A stretch of 64,000 bases of DNA from Myotis daubentonii (taxonomy: Eukaryota; Chordata; Mammalia; Chiroptera; Vespertilionidae). The stretch lies in contig NC_081847.1 of the NCBI RefSeq assembly GCF_963259705.1, positions 75,521,469-75,585,468 on the forward strand, given 5' to 3'. This document shows, piece by piece, positions 1-12,265 of the stretch. A model generated the notes under the pieces. That model was not told the origin of the DNA and made no database searches. It was given only the letters and a program-made list of their open reading frames with translations. How positions within the stretch are numbered: the first letter of the stretch is position 1; each line of letters begins with the position of its first letter. A program made the translations under genes and the position numbers.

Positions 1-924
1 ATTACAGTATATCCTCAAATAATTTGATTCAAATTTAGTTGAAATTAGAAAAAAATTGCAGATCACAAGTCACAGTGGTATTCAATGGAAATCTTGAGAA
101 ACTATAATCATGTTAAAGAAGAACCTGATTATTCAAAGCATTGGACACAAGCATTACCCACTGCAAAGAGATAACATTAACTTTCCAGTGACTGCAGAAG
201 CCCTCAGAACAAAGAACACTAGCCAGGTGGGGCAAAGGTCTTCAGTTTAAATTTAAACTTGCTCTGGTATTTGTTATCTTCATTAGAGTTCTTCAGGAGG
301 ATTTGTAGAGATGGGCCTGTGAATCTCTCAGAGATAGTCAGCTGTTCACTTCAAGTTTTTTGTTTTTTAATTTCCCAATTATAGAAAATATTAAGATGTC
401 CCCTTCCGTCCCTTAAACTACAAAGGGTTTTATATAATGTCCCAAGAATGTAACCTTTAATGATAGCCACTAAGTCTCTAAATCACACCTGTTAATAGAA
501 AACTGTATTTATTAGGCAAAATACATTTGTTAGGAAACTGTGTTATTTGCTATAGATAATCTAAATTTATTATAATACTGTTACAGAAAATGAAATTTGT
601 TTATTCACACTATAAAAAAGAAATTATGTTTGTGATCATTATATCAATTAACTCTATATTTATATACTGGTATAACATTTATTTATGCACAAAAATGTCT
701 GGTAAAATATACAAACTATTATTAAGTGACCTCCTGTGAAGACTAGGATTAGGGGATGGAGATTTTCCTTTATATATCTCTGCTTATTAGTTTTAAAAAT
801 AAGACTACAAACTCATAGTAAAGGTGGGGCAGGGAGGAAGGGGACATCTGCAATACTTTCAGAAATAATAAAAAAAAAAAGAGTAACAAAACAAGAAAAA
901 AACAAAGAGCTTAATGAGTTTTAC
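1..924 (-). other. RALGAPB intron downstream of w22 (partial)
   Basis: This AT-rich intron starts with donor GTAAAA next to w22 and runs off the left edge. I looked for the next RALGAPB exon and did not find it. No recognisable young repeat is present. Confidence 0.8.
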
Positions 925-1090
925 CTTGTTCTGGTCTTTCGCCATCATCACAACTGTTTATAGACCAACTGGTGGAAACATGCCCAGTCCAACCAGGATG
1001 TCTGCCCACATCTACTGACCAGCCAAGGGAGAGCAAAAATTCTAGGAAATGTGGCTGAACATTTCTGGAAGACTCCACATTCTTTAAAAT
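925..1090 (-). CDS. RALGAPB: RALGAPB exon w22 (Rap/Ran-GAP-like domain, early part)
   Basis: 166 bp, phase 0 in, one extra base (G) out. The acceptor is TTTCAG just right of 1090 and the donor GTAAAA lies left of 925. It encodes [18 protein letters not shown] and [20 protein letters not shown], which fall in the C-terminal Rap/Ran-GAP-like domain. That domain supports complex function in the beta subunit rather than direct catalysis (family knowledge). The 3' end reads [13 protein letters not shown], where I remember the human protein as SINCCDDGEGSQQ, so this exon carries several substitutions in a short acidic loop. The frame is open. Confidence 0.95.
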
Positions 1091-1239
1091 CTGAAATACA
1101 TATCATTCATCAGCTATAATAAAGGAAACAAGAGCATATCAAAATGAATCTTCATAAAAATCAGTTAGTTTGGAAATATTTGACAAATAAAGTCTAAGTT
1201 CAGAATAAACTTGGCAATATACAACTGTAGTTAAAAAAA

Positions 1240-1390
1240 TGCATGCTTTTGAGGTAGATTTGAGTTCAAATCCTTGCTGGGCCTTGGGCAAATTTCTTAA
1301 CCTCACTGTGTCAGATTTTTCATCTATACCATGGGGATAATAATGATGACTGTGAAGATTAAGTGAGGTAAAGCAAGTAAAGCCCTTAGC
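1240..1390 (-). repeat. MIR SINE relic
   Basis: The stretch GGCCTTGGGCAAATTTCTTA, followed by a match to the CTCACTGTGTC-CATCTAT-ATGGGGATAATAATG block, is the reverse complement of the MIR core. It is old and diverged, with no clear target duplication. Confidence 0.8.
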
Positions 1391-1744
1391 TTCCCCCCAC
1401 CCCCAGCAAAACAATTATTGAACCAGACTTGTTTATTAAAAGTAAACAAAAAACACTTTGTCCCTGCCTTCACAGAGATTACTGGTTAGTGAAAAACATT
1501 ACCTTTGTATGTGATCATTTAATTATAAATCTTGACAAATGCTATCAAAAATACAAATCAAAAATTCAATAAAGGTTAGGTATAATAAAAGAGCATAAAA
1601 ACATCCGTCTCTTAGTCCAAAGAAGAGCATGCAGTCATTCCAGAAAAAAATGAAGGACTATAACCTTCTCTCTTCTTCATTAAGTACCAAATTTAATAAC
1701 TGGACTTTTACTGGTCCACAAAAGAAAAGCTCCTAATTCTGAAA

Positions 1745-2165
1745 CAGTGGTACTCACAGGAGTGAGTTTGCTCTCCAGGGACCACTTGGCAATGTCTGGA
1801 GACATTTTTATTATCTCAGCTGGTGGGGAGCTATTGGTATCTAGCTAGTGAGTAGAGGCCAAAGATGCTGCTAATTCCTATTTACAGGACAGATCCCTTA
1901 AGAAAGAATTCTCTTGCCCAAAATAGCAATAGTTATGCTGTTGAAAACCTTACACTAAAGAGAGGAAATGTGACATCCTCTACAAATTAAATGGGGGGTG
2001 GGGAAGACAGAGGGAATGTACCAAAATCACCTGTGGAATTTCTTAAACCTAAGATTCTCTTAGCCCACTCCAGACCTTCTACATCAGAATCAGCAGGGGT
2101 AGTATCCTGGAATTACTATTTTTAGAAGTCCTCCTGCCCTGAGATTGATGCAGCCAGTCCACATA
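1745..2165. repeat. MER5-like hAT-Charlie relics (two fragments)
   Basis: About 1745-1945 reads like MER5A: CAATGTCTGGAGACATTTTT, then AGTAGAGGCCAAAGATGCTG and ACAGGACAG. About 2010-2165 resembles the related CATCAGAATCA…CCTGAGA hAT relic. Both are ancient non-autonomous DNA transposons. Family names come from remembered consensus, so the exact subfamily is uncertain. Confidence 0.6.
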
Positions 2166-2485
2166 CCACTGATATAGTTCATACAATGCTAATCTATGTC
2201 AAGATCGTCAGGGGGCCTGAAAAAATCAAAATATGGGGTGTTAATCTATTATTTCTCAATCCACTGGGTACCAATGCCAGGCCATCTTCTGTCAAACACA
2301 TCATCTCTTAAACACTTTTTAGTAACGTAATTATTTTGTTTACTCCTATCCCTTCATATATTCTTATAAGTGCCAGGAAACTGATTTGACAGCCAGTTCA
2401 AGTTTTCTTCCAATTAAAATTTGTATTCATAAGTGAAACTTTTAAATAAATCATTTCTGAAAATTGAGTCAAGATGCAGTAAGTG

Positions 2486-4713
2486 GGAGAAACTAAGATG
2501 GTGGCATAGGTAAACACCGGGGAATTGCTGCCTCCCACAACAACTTCAAAAATACAACTAAAAGACAAAACGGACATCATCCAGAACTACAGGAAGGCTG
2601 GCTGAGTGTAAATTCTACAACTAGAAGAAAAGAGAAAAGCACACTGAGACTCAGAAGAGCTGCGGAAGTAAAGTGCAAAGGTACGGAGGCTTGAGCGCGT
2701 GCGCGCGGAAAAGGGCTGGTACCTGAGGATTCGGCTGTCTTTTTGAATCAGGAGGGAGTCACAAGCTCCCGACTACTCTGAACTCCGGTTCCGGGAAGTC
2801 TCTGGGGACCCAGGACTCATACGGGGAGAAACTGGACTGTCTGGCAGCGGGCAGAACTCTGAACTTGAGGGCGCTTTCCCTCACTGGTGCTTGCAGCAAT
2901 TATCGGGACACTGAGATGCGCGGCCCCTTAGGTCAGGGCTGAGGACCAGCCATATCTGCTTGCTCCGCCCTTTGATTCCCTGAGACCCTGCCCCAACCAG
3001 GCTGCGGTGGAGGCTTTTGCATATGAATGCCCTGGCCCTTTGCAACCTGAAAATTACCTAACAAATTGCAGCTGGGCCAGACAGACCCAGAACTTCCAAG
3101 AGAAGGCCCAAGGCCCCACAGCAGCTTGCATTGCCTCACAGCTGGGCCTCATCAGGGCACCTCCAAACTCCAAAAAAGGAAGAGGAATCTGCAGTTCTCT
3201 TCGTAGCTCCTGCTGGGTAACTTCAGGCAGAGGCTAAATTAGCACCTCCTTAGATCCAAGAGCCAGTGTACCCAGTGGTCAGAGGGGGACCATCCAGACT
3301 ACAACTCCTCAGATCCATAAGGGACACACTCAGGGCGCAGACTCAGTGAGCACCAAAGCCCCACTGAAGCAAGTCTTGCCCCAGAAGGGTGTCTTCAGCA
3401 CAGAAGTTCTCCCACTGCAGACACAGCTGATTCTCACTGCCAATTGGCCTGGAGGTCAATTCCTCCCGGTGATCCTACAACAATCAAGGCATAACTACAA
3501 CAAGACTGTGCACAAAGCCCACAAGGGGGTGCACCAAGAGTGTCCACCTCAGGTAACTGGGGAGGCTGAACCACTGGGCCCTACAGAACATCTAGCACAC
3601 AAGAATTTTATGGAAACTGTCGATAAATTTAGTGAGACCCTGGAGGATATGAAAAAAGACCAACTAGAAATTAAGCATACACTGACTGAAATAAAGAATA
3701 ATTTCCAGAGATCCAACAGCAGACAAGAGGATCCCAAGAATCAAGTCAAAGATTTGAAATATGAAGAAACAAAAAATACCCAACCGAAAAAGAAAAAAAA
3801 AAAGAATCCAAAAATATGAAGATAGTGTAAGGAGCCTCTGGGACAACTTCAAGCATACCAACATCAGAATTATAGGGGTACCAGAAGAAGAGAGAGGGCA
3901 AGATATTGAAAACCTATTTGAAGAAATAATGACAGAAAACTTCCCCTACCTGGTGAAAGAAATTGACTTACAAGTCCAGGAAGTGCAGAGAACCCCAAAC
4001 AAAAGGAATCCAAAGAGGACCACACCAAGACACATCATAATTAAAATGCCAAGAGCAAAAGACAAAGAGAGAATCTTAAAAGCAGCAAGAGAAAGACAGT
4101 CAGTTACCTACAAGGGAGTACCCATACGACTGTCAGCTGATTTCTCAACAGAAACCATGCAGGCCAGAAGAGACTGGCAAGAAATATTCAAAGCGATGAA
4201 TAGCAAGAACCTACAACCAAGATTACTTTATCCAGCAAAGCTATCATTCAGAATAGAAGATCAGATAAAGAGCTTCACAGATAAGAAAAAGCTAAAGGAG
4301 TTCATCACCACCAAACCAGCATTATATGAAATGCTGAAAGGTATTCTTTAAGAAGAGGAAGGAGAAAAAGGAACTCTTACCATTTGCCACAGCATGGACA
4401 GAACTGGAGAGCGGATAAATACCACATGATCTCACTCATTTGTGGAATATAATAAACAACATAAACTGATGAACAAGGACTGATCCAGAGACAGAGAGGC
4501 ATTGATTGGACTGTCGGGCCTTGGAGGGAAGGTAGGGGAGGGTGGGGTTAAGGGGGAAAGATCAACCAAAGGACTTATATGCAAGCATATAGGCCTAACC
4601 AATGGACACGGACAACGGAGGGGATCGGGCATGGGGGGGGGGGTGTAGGGGGCAACGTGGGGATAAGGACACATATGTAATATCTTAATCAATAAAAAAT
4701 ATATTTAAAAAAA
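2486..4713 (+). mobile_element. Full-length HAL1-like (half-L1) retrotransposon
   Basis: A 2.2-kb non-LTR element flanked by a perfect 15-bp target duplication AAGATGCAGTAAGTG (2471-2485 and 4714-4728). It starts with GGAGAAACTAAGATGG, as L1-family 5' ends do, has a GC-rich 5' UTR and an ORF1, and then passes directly into a G-rich 3' UTR ending in AATAAA and an A-tail. No ORF2 (endonuclease or reverse transcriptase) is present, which matches HAL1 elements that borrow the L1 machinery. It lies antisense to RALGAPB. An alternative is an internally deleted L1; the intact ends and close ORF1-to-3'UTR spacing favour HAL1. Confidence 0.85.
3346..4351 (+). pseudogene. HAL1/L1 ORF1 (RNA-binding protein), frameshifted
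   Basis: ORF1p is the L1-family nucleic-acid chaperone (coiled coil, RRM, C-terminal domain). The first frame (3346-3819) carries FMETVDKFSETLEDMKKDQL and a Lys-rich tail. The second frame (open 3761-4351) carries RIQKYEDSVRSLWDNF, the RRM-like TNIRIIGVPEEE and the C-terminal PRHIIIKMPRAKDKERI block, ending KPALYEMLKGIL and a stop. The frames are offset by one base within the A-run at about 3785-3803, so the protein is broken by an indel there. The true initiator is unclear; the FMETVDKF region may be nearer the real start than 3346. Confidence 0.85.
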
Positions 4714-5194
4714 AAGATGCAGTAAGTGAATAAAATTCAACCTGAAGGCCACTGGCTGGCAGCCAGAAATTATTCTCAACCTACCCTGTGGCTAGGTCTT
4801 AGCCATTATAAAAGAGGCCTCAGACAATCTTCATTGTTTCATAGTAGCCCTCACTCCCATGACAGCTAAGAAAACTAAAATAGTTTGAATTACCTTAAGG
4901 GTTTGAGTCTTCTTGTACAAGAAGGAGAAAAATAGTCCTACTATTTTCATACAAACCACGCATTAGACTTCCTTCGAAACAGATCCCCAATCCCTGCAAT
5001 TAACCCAATTCTACTGAGGTTCTTCCAAAAAACTTGAGTCCAACAGTCTCATTCCTGGCTACCACAAGCCTACATTCTCCCAAGAACCAAGCATATTAAA
5101 CCCTCAATGAATTTTGTAAAGACAGAGTTCTCTTTTACCTCCAGAGCCTTTATATATGCTATTACTTGGTTAGTGACAACCTGCTTCTACTTTT

Positions 5195-5425
5195 TATCTA
5201 TTGTCAATGCTTATTTCAAATACCAGCTTAAATGTCTTTCCTCCAAGGACGACTTCTTAAAACCAGGTTAGGTGTTCCTGTTATGGAGCCTATAACATAT
5301 TCCTATGAGCACACTTTTCTATGATTGTTCATTTAATCATCTGTCTTTCCCATTAAACAGCAGTTCTAGAAGGACAGAAACCTTGTAGAGTTTGTTCACA
5401 CCTATAACCTTGGTACCTAACTGAT
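5195..5425 (+). repeat. L2 LINE relic (3' part)
   Basis: A diverged L2 3' region: ACTTCTTAAAACCAGGTTAGG, then the cysteine/UTR part around AGAAGGACAGAAACCTTGTA. Ancient and non-functional. The Ves SINE at 5434 is inserted at its end. Confidence 0.6.
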
Positions 5426-5433
5426 TGCAAACT

Positions 5434-5655
5434 TTTTTTTTTAATATATTTCTTTATTGACTTCAGAGAGGAAGGGAGAAGGAGAGAGAGATAGAGACAT
5501 CAGTGATGAGAGAGAATCACTGATAGGCTGCCTCCTGCACACCCCCCACTGGGGAACGAGCCCACAACCCAGGCATGTGCCCTTGGCCGGAATTGAACCT
5601 GGGACCCTTCGGTCCACAGGCTGACGCTCTATCCACTGAGCCAAGCCGGCCAGGG
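5434..5655 (-). mobile_element. Ves SINE (tRNA-derived)
   Basis: The minus strand gives GGCTTGGCTCAGTGGATAGA (A-box region), a B-box-like GGTTCAATTCC, the CAGGAGGCAGCC block and a T/C-rich tail. The 8-bp target duplication TGCAAACT lies at 5426-5433 and 5656-5663. It is same-strand as RALGAPB and not a functional tRNA. Confidence 0.9.
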
Positions 5656-6511
5656 TGCAAACTGTTAATACTTATAGAATCAATTACATGAAATGAGAAC
5701 TTTCTCATAAATCAATCTCCTTTTCTAGTAGGGCTCCAATAATTTGAAATAGTGCTAACAGTATAAATGTTTTGTGACTTTGGTAAGTTTCTTAAGGTGT
5801 TCTCAATTTGATTAGCTAATGGTCTTACAATGATTACAGTAAAATTCCAAATCTTATAGTCACAGTGCCCTACACATCTGTATACTGTATTTTACAAATC
5901 TTCTTTTGGCCCTTTCCTAGTCACACTTGGTAAGCCTGCCTATTCCATGTTTCTACTATGCATTTCCAACAAACACTTCAAATCTCTTGCTGTCCACTGT
6001 TTTTCATTCTCACCTATCTTACAGTTTTCTTCACTCTTCTCCTACTCACTTTGTTACACGTAGACAACCATGTTTTACTTAGTCTTCTGTTTTTATCCGC
6101 TATTTCAGGTGTTATTTTCTCCACTGCACACTATGCATAACTCAACTGAAATTATTTGCTTCTGAGATTACCTGGAAGATGAGCTCCTTCGGAAGAAAGA
6201 CTGTTAATCATGCCTATACTCTGGCATGTTAAGCCACAGGGAAGATGTTCAGTAAATATCTGTTGTGTTGTTTTACTCTAAAGCAATCAGGCCTAGCTTT
6301 AGCTTTTTGTGGCTAACCTTTCGTATTTTAGTTTCTTTTGTCTTATGAATCTGAATTTCTTAAGAGGAAGAAAGACATGCTATATAGCTTGGCTCTAAAT
6401 TAATTCATTGAGAGTCAAGACTTGGGACTCCAAGCACCATAGTTTTCATTAATTCAGTCTCTGAACTGGTTCACAAGTCTTTAAGCATCAAATATAACTC
6501 ATCTCCTACTA

Positions 6512-6745
<234 letters not shown>

Positions 6746-7045
6746 CTACCACCAAAGGAAGAAAGAAGAAATTATTTCCTCTTTTCACTACTCTGATTAT
6801 AAAAGCAATACTTGTTCATGGTTTAATAAATAGTAAATATAAACTTACAAAGTGGCGGGAATAAGCACACCATAATCTTAAACTAAAGAAACAATAGAAC
6901 ATTCTTGTGTACTTCCTTCCAGTTCTTGCATTTGCCTTTTTTTTTGTTAAAGATAATTGAGATCATATGCATTTAATTTTGCATCTTATTTTCTCTATAA
7001 CATATCATGCTTTCTAGAAAACTTTTCAATGCACTTTTTTAAAAA

Positions 7046-7230
7046 TCATTCATTGCTAGTGGAAATGCAAAATGGTAGTCACTTTGGAAGACAGTTGGCA
7101 TAGATTCTTGTAAAGCTAAACATAGTCATACCATACAACAGAGCAATTGCACACCTTGGTATTTATCCAACTGAATTAAAAATTTGTATCTAACAAAAAC
7201 TTAAACACAAATGTCTATTACATAACATTT
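7046..7230 (+). repeat. L1 fragment (old)
   Basis: TTGCTAGTGGAAATGCAAAA, then a diverged version of the ACCATACAACAG-GCAATT-CACACCTTGGTATTTATCC block, is the 3' region of an old mammalian L1. Confidence 0.65.
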
Positions 7231-7649
7231 CTAGCAAGGGCTTGGGCAGCACCCTATAACCAAAGACATTGATTATTCACACTAAGTGAAATAAGTAAAG
7301 ACTACAAATAGCCTCATGTCAACAGAGGCCAGATTTTGCCACTAATTGAATTTGCTACAAATGTACAAACAAACTTCTGGTTCTGAGTTTTGACTTTGAA
7401 ATCATGAATAAGGAATTGTGGAGTTGTAGCATACTGTAATACAGCTTGTAGGGCAAAGCCTCCAAATTCTTTTCCTTTTAAGTAAGCTATTTCATTAGTT
7501 TCTTCTCCTGGATGACCTTCTAATTCAGGAGCATCATATGCACATCTTATATCTCTTATATAAAATTTTTCCTCTAGGTCCTGTGAAGTTTGTTAGGGTA
7601 ACTTTTATCAATATCAGCAACTGTAAATTAGGTATTTTTATACTATATT

Positions 7650-7864
7650 TAAAAAAATATATATTTATTGATTTTTTACAGAGAGGAAGGGAGAGGGATA
7701 GAGTTAGAAACATCGATGAGAGAGAAACATTGATCAGCTGCTTCCTGCACACCTCCTAATAGAGATGTGCCTGCAACCAAGGTACATGCCCTTGACCGAA
7801 ATCGAACCCGGGACCCTTCAGTCCGCAGGCCGACGCTCTATCCACTGAGCCAAACCAGTCAGAG
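7650..7864 (-). mobile_element. Ves SINE
   Basis: The minus strand shows GGCTCAGTGGATAGAGCGTC and a B box GGTTCGATTTCGG-like segment, with a tail of TTTATTGATTTTTTAC in + orientation. Flanks TTATACTATATTT and TTACACTGTATTTTT form a mutated target duplication. Confidence 0.9.
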
Positions 7865-8148
7865 TTACACTGTATTTTTAACCAGACATTATAGCTATAG
7901 TAATTAAATTTTGTACTTTTTTGTGTGGTGCTCTTAATTCTCTCATTTAACCATTTTATTGATTCTCTTATGATTGTCTAATTAAACGCCATGTTACCTA
8001 TGACCTGTCTTCTTTCAATAGTTTTTACCCCTTAGTTTAATATTTCATTGACTTTCCTGGTTTTGATGTAACTACATCTATGTAAGAGGTTACTATTGGG
8101 AGAACTTTCCTATACATTTTTTTTTTACAACTATTAATCTATAATTAT

Positions 8149-8325
8149 TGTCTTTATTTATTTTAACTGACTTTAGAGAGAGGAAGGGAGAGGGAGAGAA
8201 ATAGATTTGTTGTTTCACTTCTGCATTAACTGGTTGATTCTTGTATGTGCCCTGACCAGGGATCAAACCCGCAACCTTGTTGTACTGGGACGATACTCTA
8301 ACCAACTGAGCTACCCGGCCAGGGC
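8149..8325 (-). mobile_element. tRNA-derived SINE (second Ves subfamily)
   Basis: The minus strand reads GGTAGCTCAGTTGGTTAGAG (A box) and GGTTGCGGGTTTGATCCC (B box), a different tRNA-like head from the other Ves copies here. Imperfect 13-bp target duplication AATCTATAATTAT (8136-8148) and AATCTACAATTAC (8326-8338). Confidence 0.85.
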
Positions 8326-9594
8326 AATCTACAATTACTTTAAATTTTAAAAATTTCATTGACTAAATAATATAGCAGTCAAGGTCGATACCCTTTGCCT
8401 CTGATTTTAACAAGGGGTACTTCCAGTTTCTCATGAGCTACAAGTTAGAGAGATCTACATTACTAGTTCTATTTAATTTTAATTTTTTGTTTGTATTTTT
8501 AAATCAGAATGAATACTATTCTAGTAAATACTGACTGTTTTAATGACTAATCTACTAATACAATTAAATTATTCTCTTAATTAACTTTATTAGTAGTTCC
8601 CAATAACTAACTCTCCTTGAGTTCCTAGAATAAATCTTACTTGGTTGTGGAAGGTAATTTGCTTGATATGCTATTAAATTCAGTTTGACTAACATTCTCC
8701 TTCATATACATGTTTTTGTATATAGATTCATAAGTAAGACTGGTTTATAGCTTTTTTGTATGTGTGCTGTCAGGTTTAAGTGATTAGATATATGCTGAGG
8801 TTCATAAGATGAACCAGGAAACTTTCTTTGTCCTATGTTCTGACACAGATGACAAAGCATGAACGTTATTTTTTTGAAAGCTTAAAAATTTTAACTAAAA
8901 CAGGTAACATGAATGGAAAATTACAATCTCAGGGACAGTGCTATTAGGACTCCTCTCATCTCCCTTCAGTCCACAGGATGTAACAATTTTCTCCTAGTAT
9001 ATTTTTATTATTGCTTTGACTCTGTTCAGTTTTCTTCATTAGGAATATCACTAATTATTTGTAGGATGTATCTTTGTTCCTTGCCTTCCATATTTGCCAT
9101 TGTATTTTTCATTATTTCCTGCCACTGTGTTTTTCATTATTTCCTCCCTTCTCCTTTCTTCTGCATTTTAAAAGTTTTTATGCTCATACTCCCCATCACC
9201 AATTCACTTTTCTACAACAATAAAACATTTTCCATCTATATGCTGAAATCCAAAATCAGACACAAAGTTCTCCCTGCTTTCCTAAAAATGTTAAATGGCC
9301 TTTAACCAAGTAGTTGCTAGGGAGTAAGGGCAAGGGACAAGTTGTGCAATAAGCAACTTCTTGCTTGACAACATTCAGTTGTGCTTTTCAAAACAAAGTG
9401 GTCTTGGTACAGCAAACCCCAAATCCTCCACAGGCAGACGGATTTCACATTTTAAAAATATTCTGTTTCCACATCTGTAATATAGGACAGCATCACTTCC
9501 CTTGTAAAATTGTTTTAAGGATACTAGAATTAAGAATGGCAATATTTACCTTACAGGCTGACTTAGATTATGCAAAGTAGTTACTACATGAAGC

Positions 9595-9745
9595 ATCTTA
9601 ACATGACCATAGTGAGGTGGATACTTTTGTTACCCCCATTTTGTAAAAGAGAGCTAAGACTCAGAGAAGTCAGGCAATTTGCCCAAGACCACATAGTTGG
9701 CAAGTAGTGCTGCCAGGACACAAACCTACACAGTCTGATCTTAGA
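9595..9745 (+). repeat. MIR SINE relic
   Basis: Contains CCCATTTTGTAAAAGAGAGC, CTCAGAGAAGTCAGGCAATT and TTGCCCAAGACCACATAGTT, the MIR core in forward orientation. Confidence 0.85.
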
Positions 9746-10014
9746 AAATGCACAACATAAGCAGTCCTTGGCTCACAAATATTTGTTCCTTTTTAAAGTA
9801 CAGCATCAACTGCAGCCCATCCTTTCAGTAATAAATTTTACTAAGGAAAAATTTTTAAGATTCTTTTTCTAATTATCTGTAGGTGTCACTTATGTGTGTG
9901 ATATGGGCCCTACATTATCCTGAAAAATTCAGAGCTAGATGTATTAAATTCTTTCTATTCTCATAAAAATGTTTTAGCTATCAATAGCTAAATGCTAGTT
10001 TACAAATATATTTA

Positions 10015-10266
<252 letters not shown>

Positions 10267-10736
10267 TTAATCTTTTCAAACTATTATAAAAGAAATAGGA
10301 TCATTCTTAATTCTAAAATGAAAATAAAGCTACAAGCAACAAAGTAAGTAAAGATAATTTTCAGAGACCAACACTGAGTTTCAATTCAATACAGTGCATG
10401 CAACCAGGCAAACATGTTTCAAGGTTAAAACAAATACCAAAAAAACTCTCCTATAGCCTCAAGAATTGCTTCTCAATCTTCACCCTGTAGATGAAAGCAC
10501 TGTCTCTGCTTCCCTTCAAGAAAAGGGGCAGAGTTGTTACTCTCATCCCTCTTCCAGACCACTGTCTATCTTCATTTTGCAGTGACCCCCCACATGTTTT
10601 GAAGTCTTTATCCATATGGATTACTCCACTAATTACTCTGAACTTCCCCTGACCCTTCCGATTCCCTTCCAATCAAGTCTAGTTTAAAATTCACCTTCTT
10701 TGGTGAGCAATGATCTTTCTAACAACCTGGCTTATA

Positions 10737-10854
10737 CAGGGTGGGAAAAAAATAGGTTTACAGTTGTTCATATGGAAAATAATACAATAATAAATAATAA
10801 TACAAGAATAAAGTGTTTTACATACAACTATAAACCTACTTTTGCCCCACTCTG
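10737..10854. mobile_element. Mariner-type MITE (118 bp)
   Basis: Terminal inverted repeats CAGGGTGGGAAAAAAATAGG at the left and, reading inward from the right, CAGAGTGGGGCAAAAGTAGG; inside these lie GTTTACAGTTG and its inverse. The left flank ends in TA; the right flank is CA, probably a mutated TA. A second copy is at 45415-45536. No transposase is encoded. Confidence 0.75.
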
Positions 10855-11625
10855 CACTTCTACAATCTGCTCAATCCTGATAACTTTTGGCCCTCTATAA
10901 AGCACACTTTTGTATCTCAGATGTGCTGAACTTTCAAGAGTTATAATTCTGAAATTCCTTTCTCCAATCATAAGCCCCCTTTCCTGCTATCACACCTTCA
11001 CTTTCCATCACTAGGAGGTATCCAACCCATCCCTGTATTTTCCCAGGCCATTAGCATCCTCTGGCTTCATCTACTTCCCAAACAATTCTAAACCCCCAAA
11101 TATGTTAATACCCTTTAAGCATAGAAATGGCTGTTGTTCCTTATCTTCCCATAGTCTCATTCCTGTTAATCTCCACACCAAATTTTTTGCTTATGCCTCC
11201 AAATCCTAAGGACTTTTGAAGTTACTTACAACACAGTAAGTAACGTCATTACAAACAATGCTACTTAACCTTACCTGGGCTGCCTGGCAATTTTAAGAGC
11301 CATCCTTGATTCCCTATTTCACTGCTAAGAACTAAGATTAAAGTTTACATAAACTCCTTAAATTTTCCTCCTTTCTACCTCTAAATGTCTCTGAACCTTT
11401 ACCTACTCTCTCCTTTTCTCCTGTCTTACCAGAAGTATCCTGTCTGGATGCAATAATATAGACTCTTGACCCTACTACCTCCAGGGCCGTACTCTATTAA
11501 TCATTTCGCTAGCCCATCTTAGAGTGTTAGCAGACACAGACTTCCTCCGCTGGTTCCTTCTTGTTGACCACTAAGCATGTTCATTTTCTTCTTATCCTTG
11601 AATTTTTTTTAAAAAAGAAAAGAAG

Positions 11626-11830
11626 CACTAGCCAGTTTGGCTCAGTGGATAGAGCGTCGACCTTGCAGACTCAAGGGTCCCGGTTCAATTCCGGTCAAGG
11701 GCACATGCCTGGGTTGCAGACTTGATCCCCAGTGGGGGAAGTGCAGGAGGCAGCCAATCAATGATCCTCTCTTTCTCTCTCTCCCTTCCTCTCTGAAATC
11801 AGTAAAAATATATTTGAAAAAAAAGAAAAA
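11626..11830 (+). mobile_element. Ves SINE
   Basis: Forward head CTAGCCAGTTTGGCTCAGTG with GATAGAGCGTC, B box GGTTCAATTCCGG, GCAGGAGGCAGCC block, CT-rich region and A-rich tail. The TSD is unclear because of A-rich flanks. Confidence 0.9.
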
Positions 11831-12037
11831 GAAAAAACCTAGCCTTGCCTTTCCTTACTAGGCTTTATCCACTCTGTATCCTTCCCTTTACTGCTAACAG
11901 TATGGATTATATTCACTGCCTCTCATTAAACTTTCACTCCACAGCTCCTTATACTCTGTTGCCAACTTTAATACTCCTTTGAACCTACTCTCAAAAGGCA
12001 GGTACAATTTCATGCCAAAATCCTGGGGCCTCTTCTT

Positions 12038-12265
12038 TTTTTTTTTTTTTTTTTAAATATATTTTATTGATTTTCCACAGAGAGGAAGGGAGAGAGATAG
12101 AGAGTTAGAAACATCGATGAGAGAGAAACATCGATCAGCTGCCTCCTGCACATCTCCCACTGGGGATGTGCCCGCAACCCAGGTACATGCCCCTGACTGG
12201 AATCGAACCTGGGACCCTTCAGTCCACAGGCCGACGCTCTATCCACTGAGCCAAACCAGTTCCGG
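12038..12265 (-). mobile_element. Ves SINE with 16-bp target duplication
   Basis: Flanked by perfect CCTGGGGCCTCTTCTT at 12022-12037 and 12266-12281. The long T tract at the left is its poly(A) tail. The minus strand has GGTTTGGCTCAGTGGATAGA and GGTTCGATTCC. The perfect duplication points to a fairly recent insertion. Confidence 0.95.

Noticed and set aside
8913..9305. 130-codon open frame
   Set aside because: AT-rich intronic sequence; no similarity, no splice or start context, overlaps no RALGAPB exon.
11637..11700. tRNA-gene-like A and B boxes at many places
   Set aside because: All belong to Ves SINEs: body, tail and target duplications are present, and no cloverleaf with a proper acceptor stem was found.
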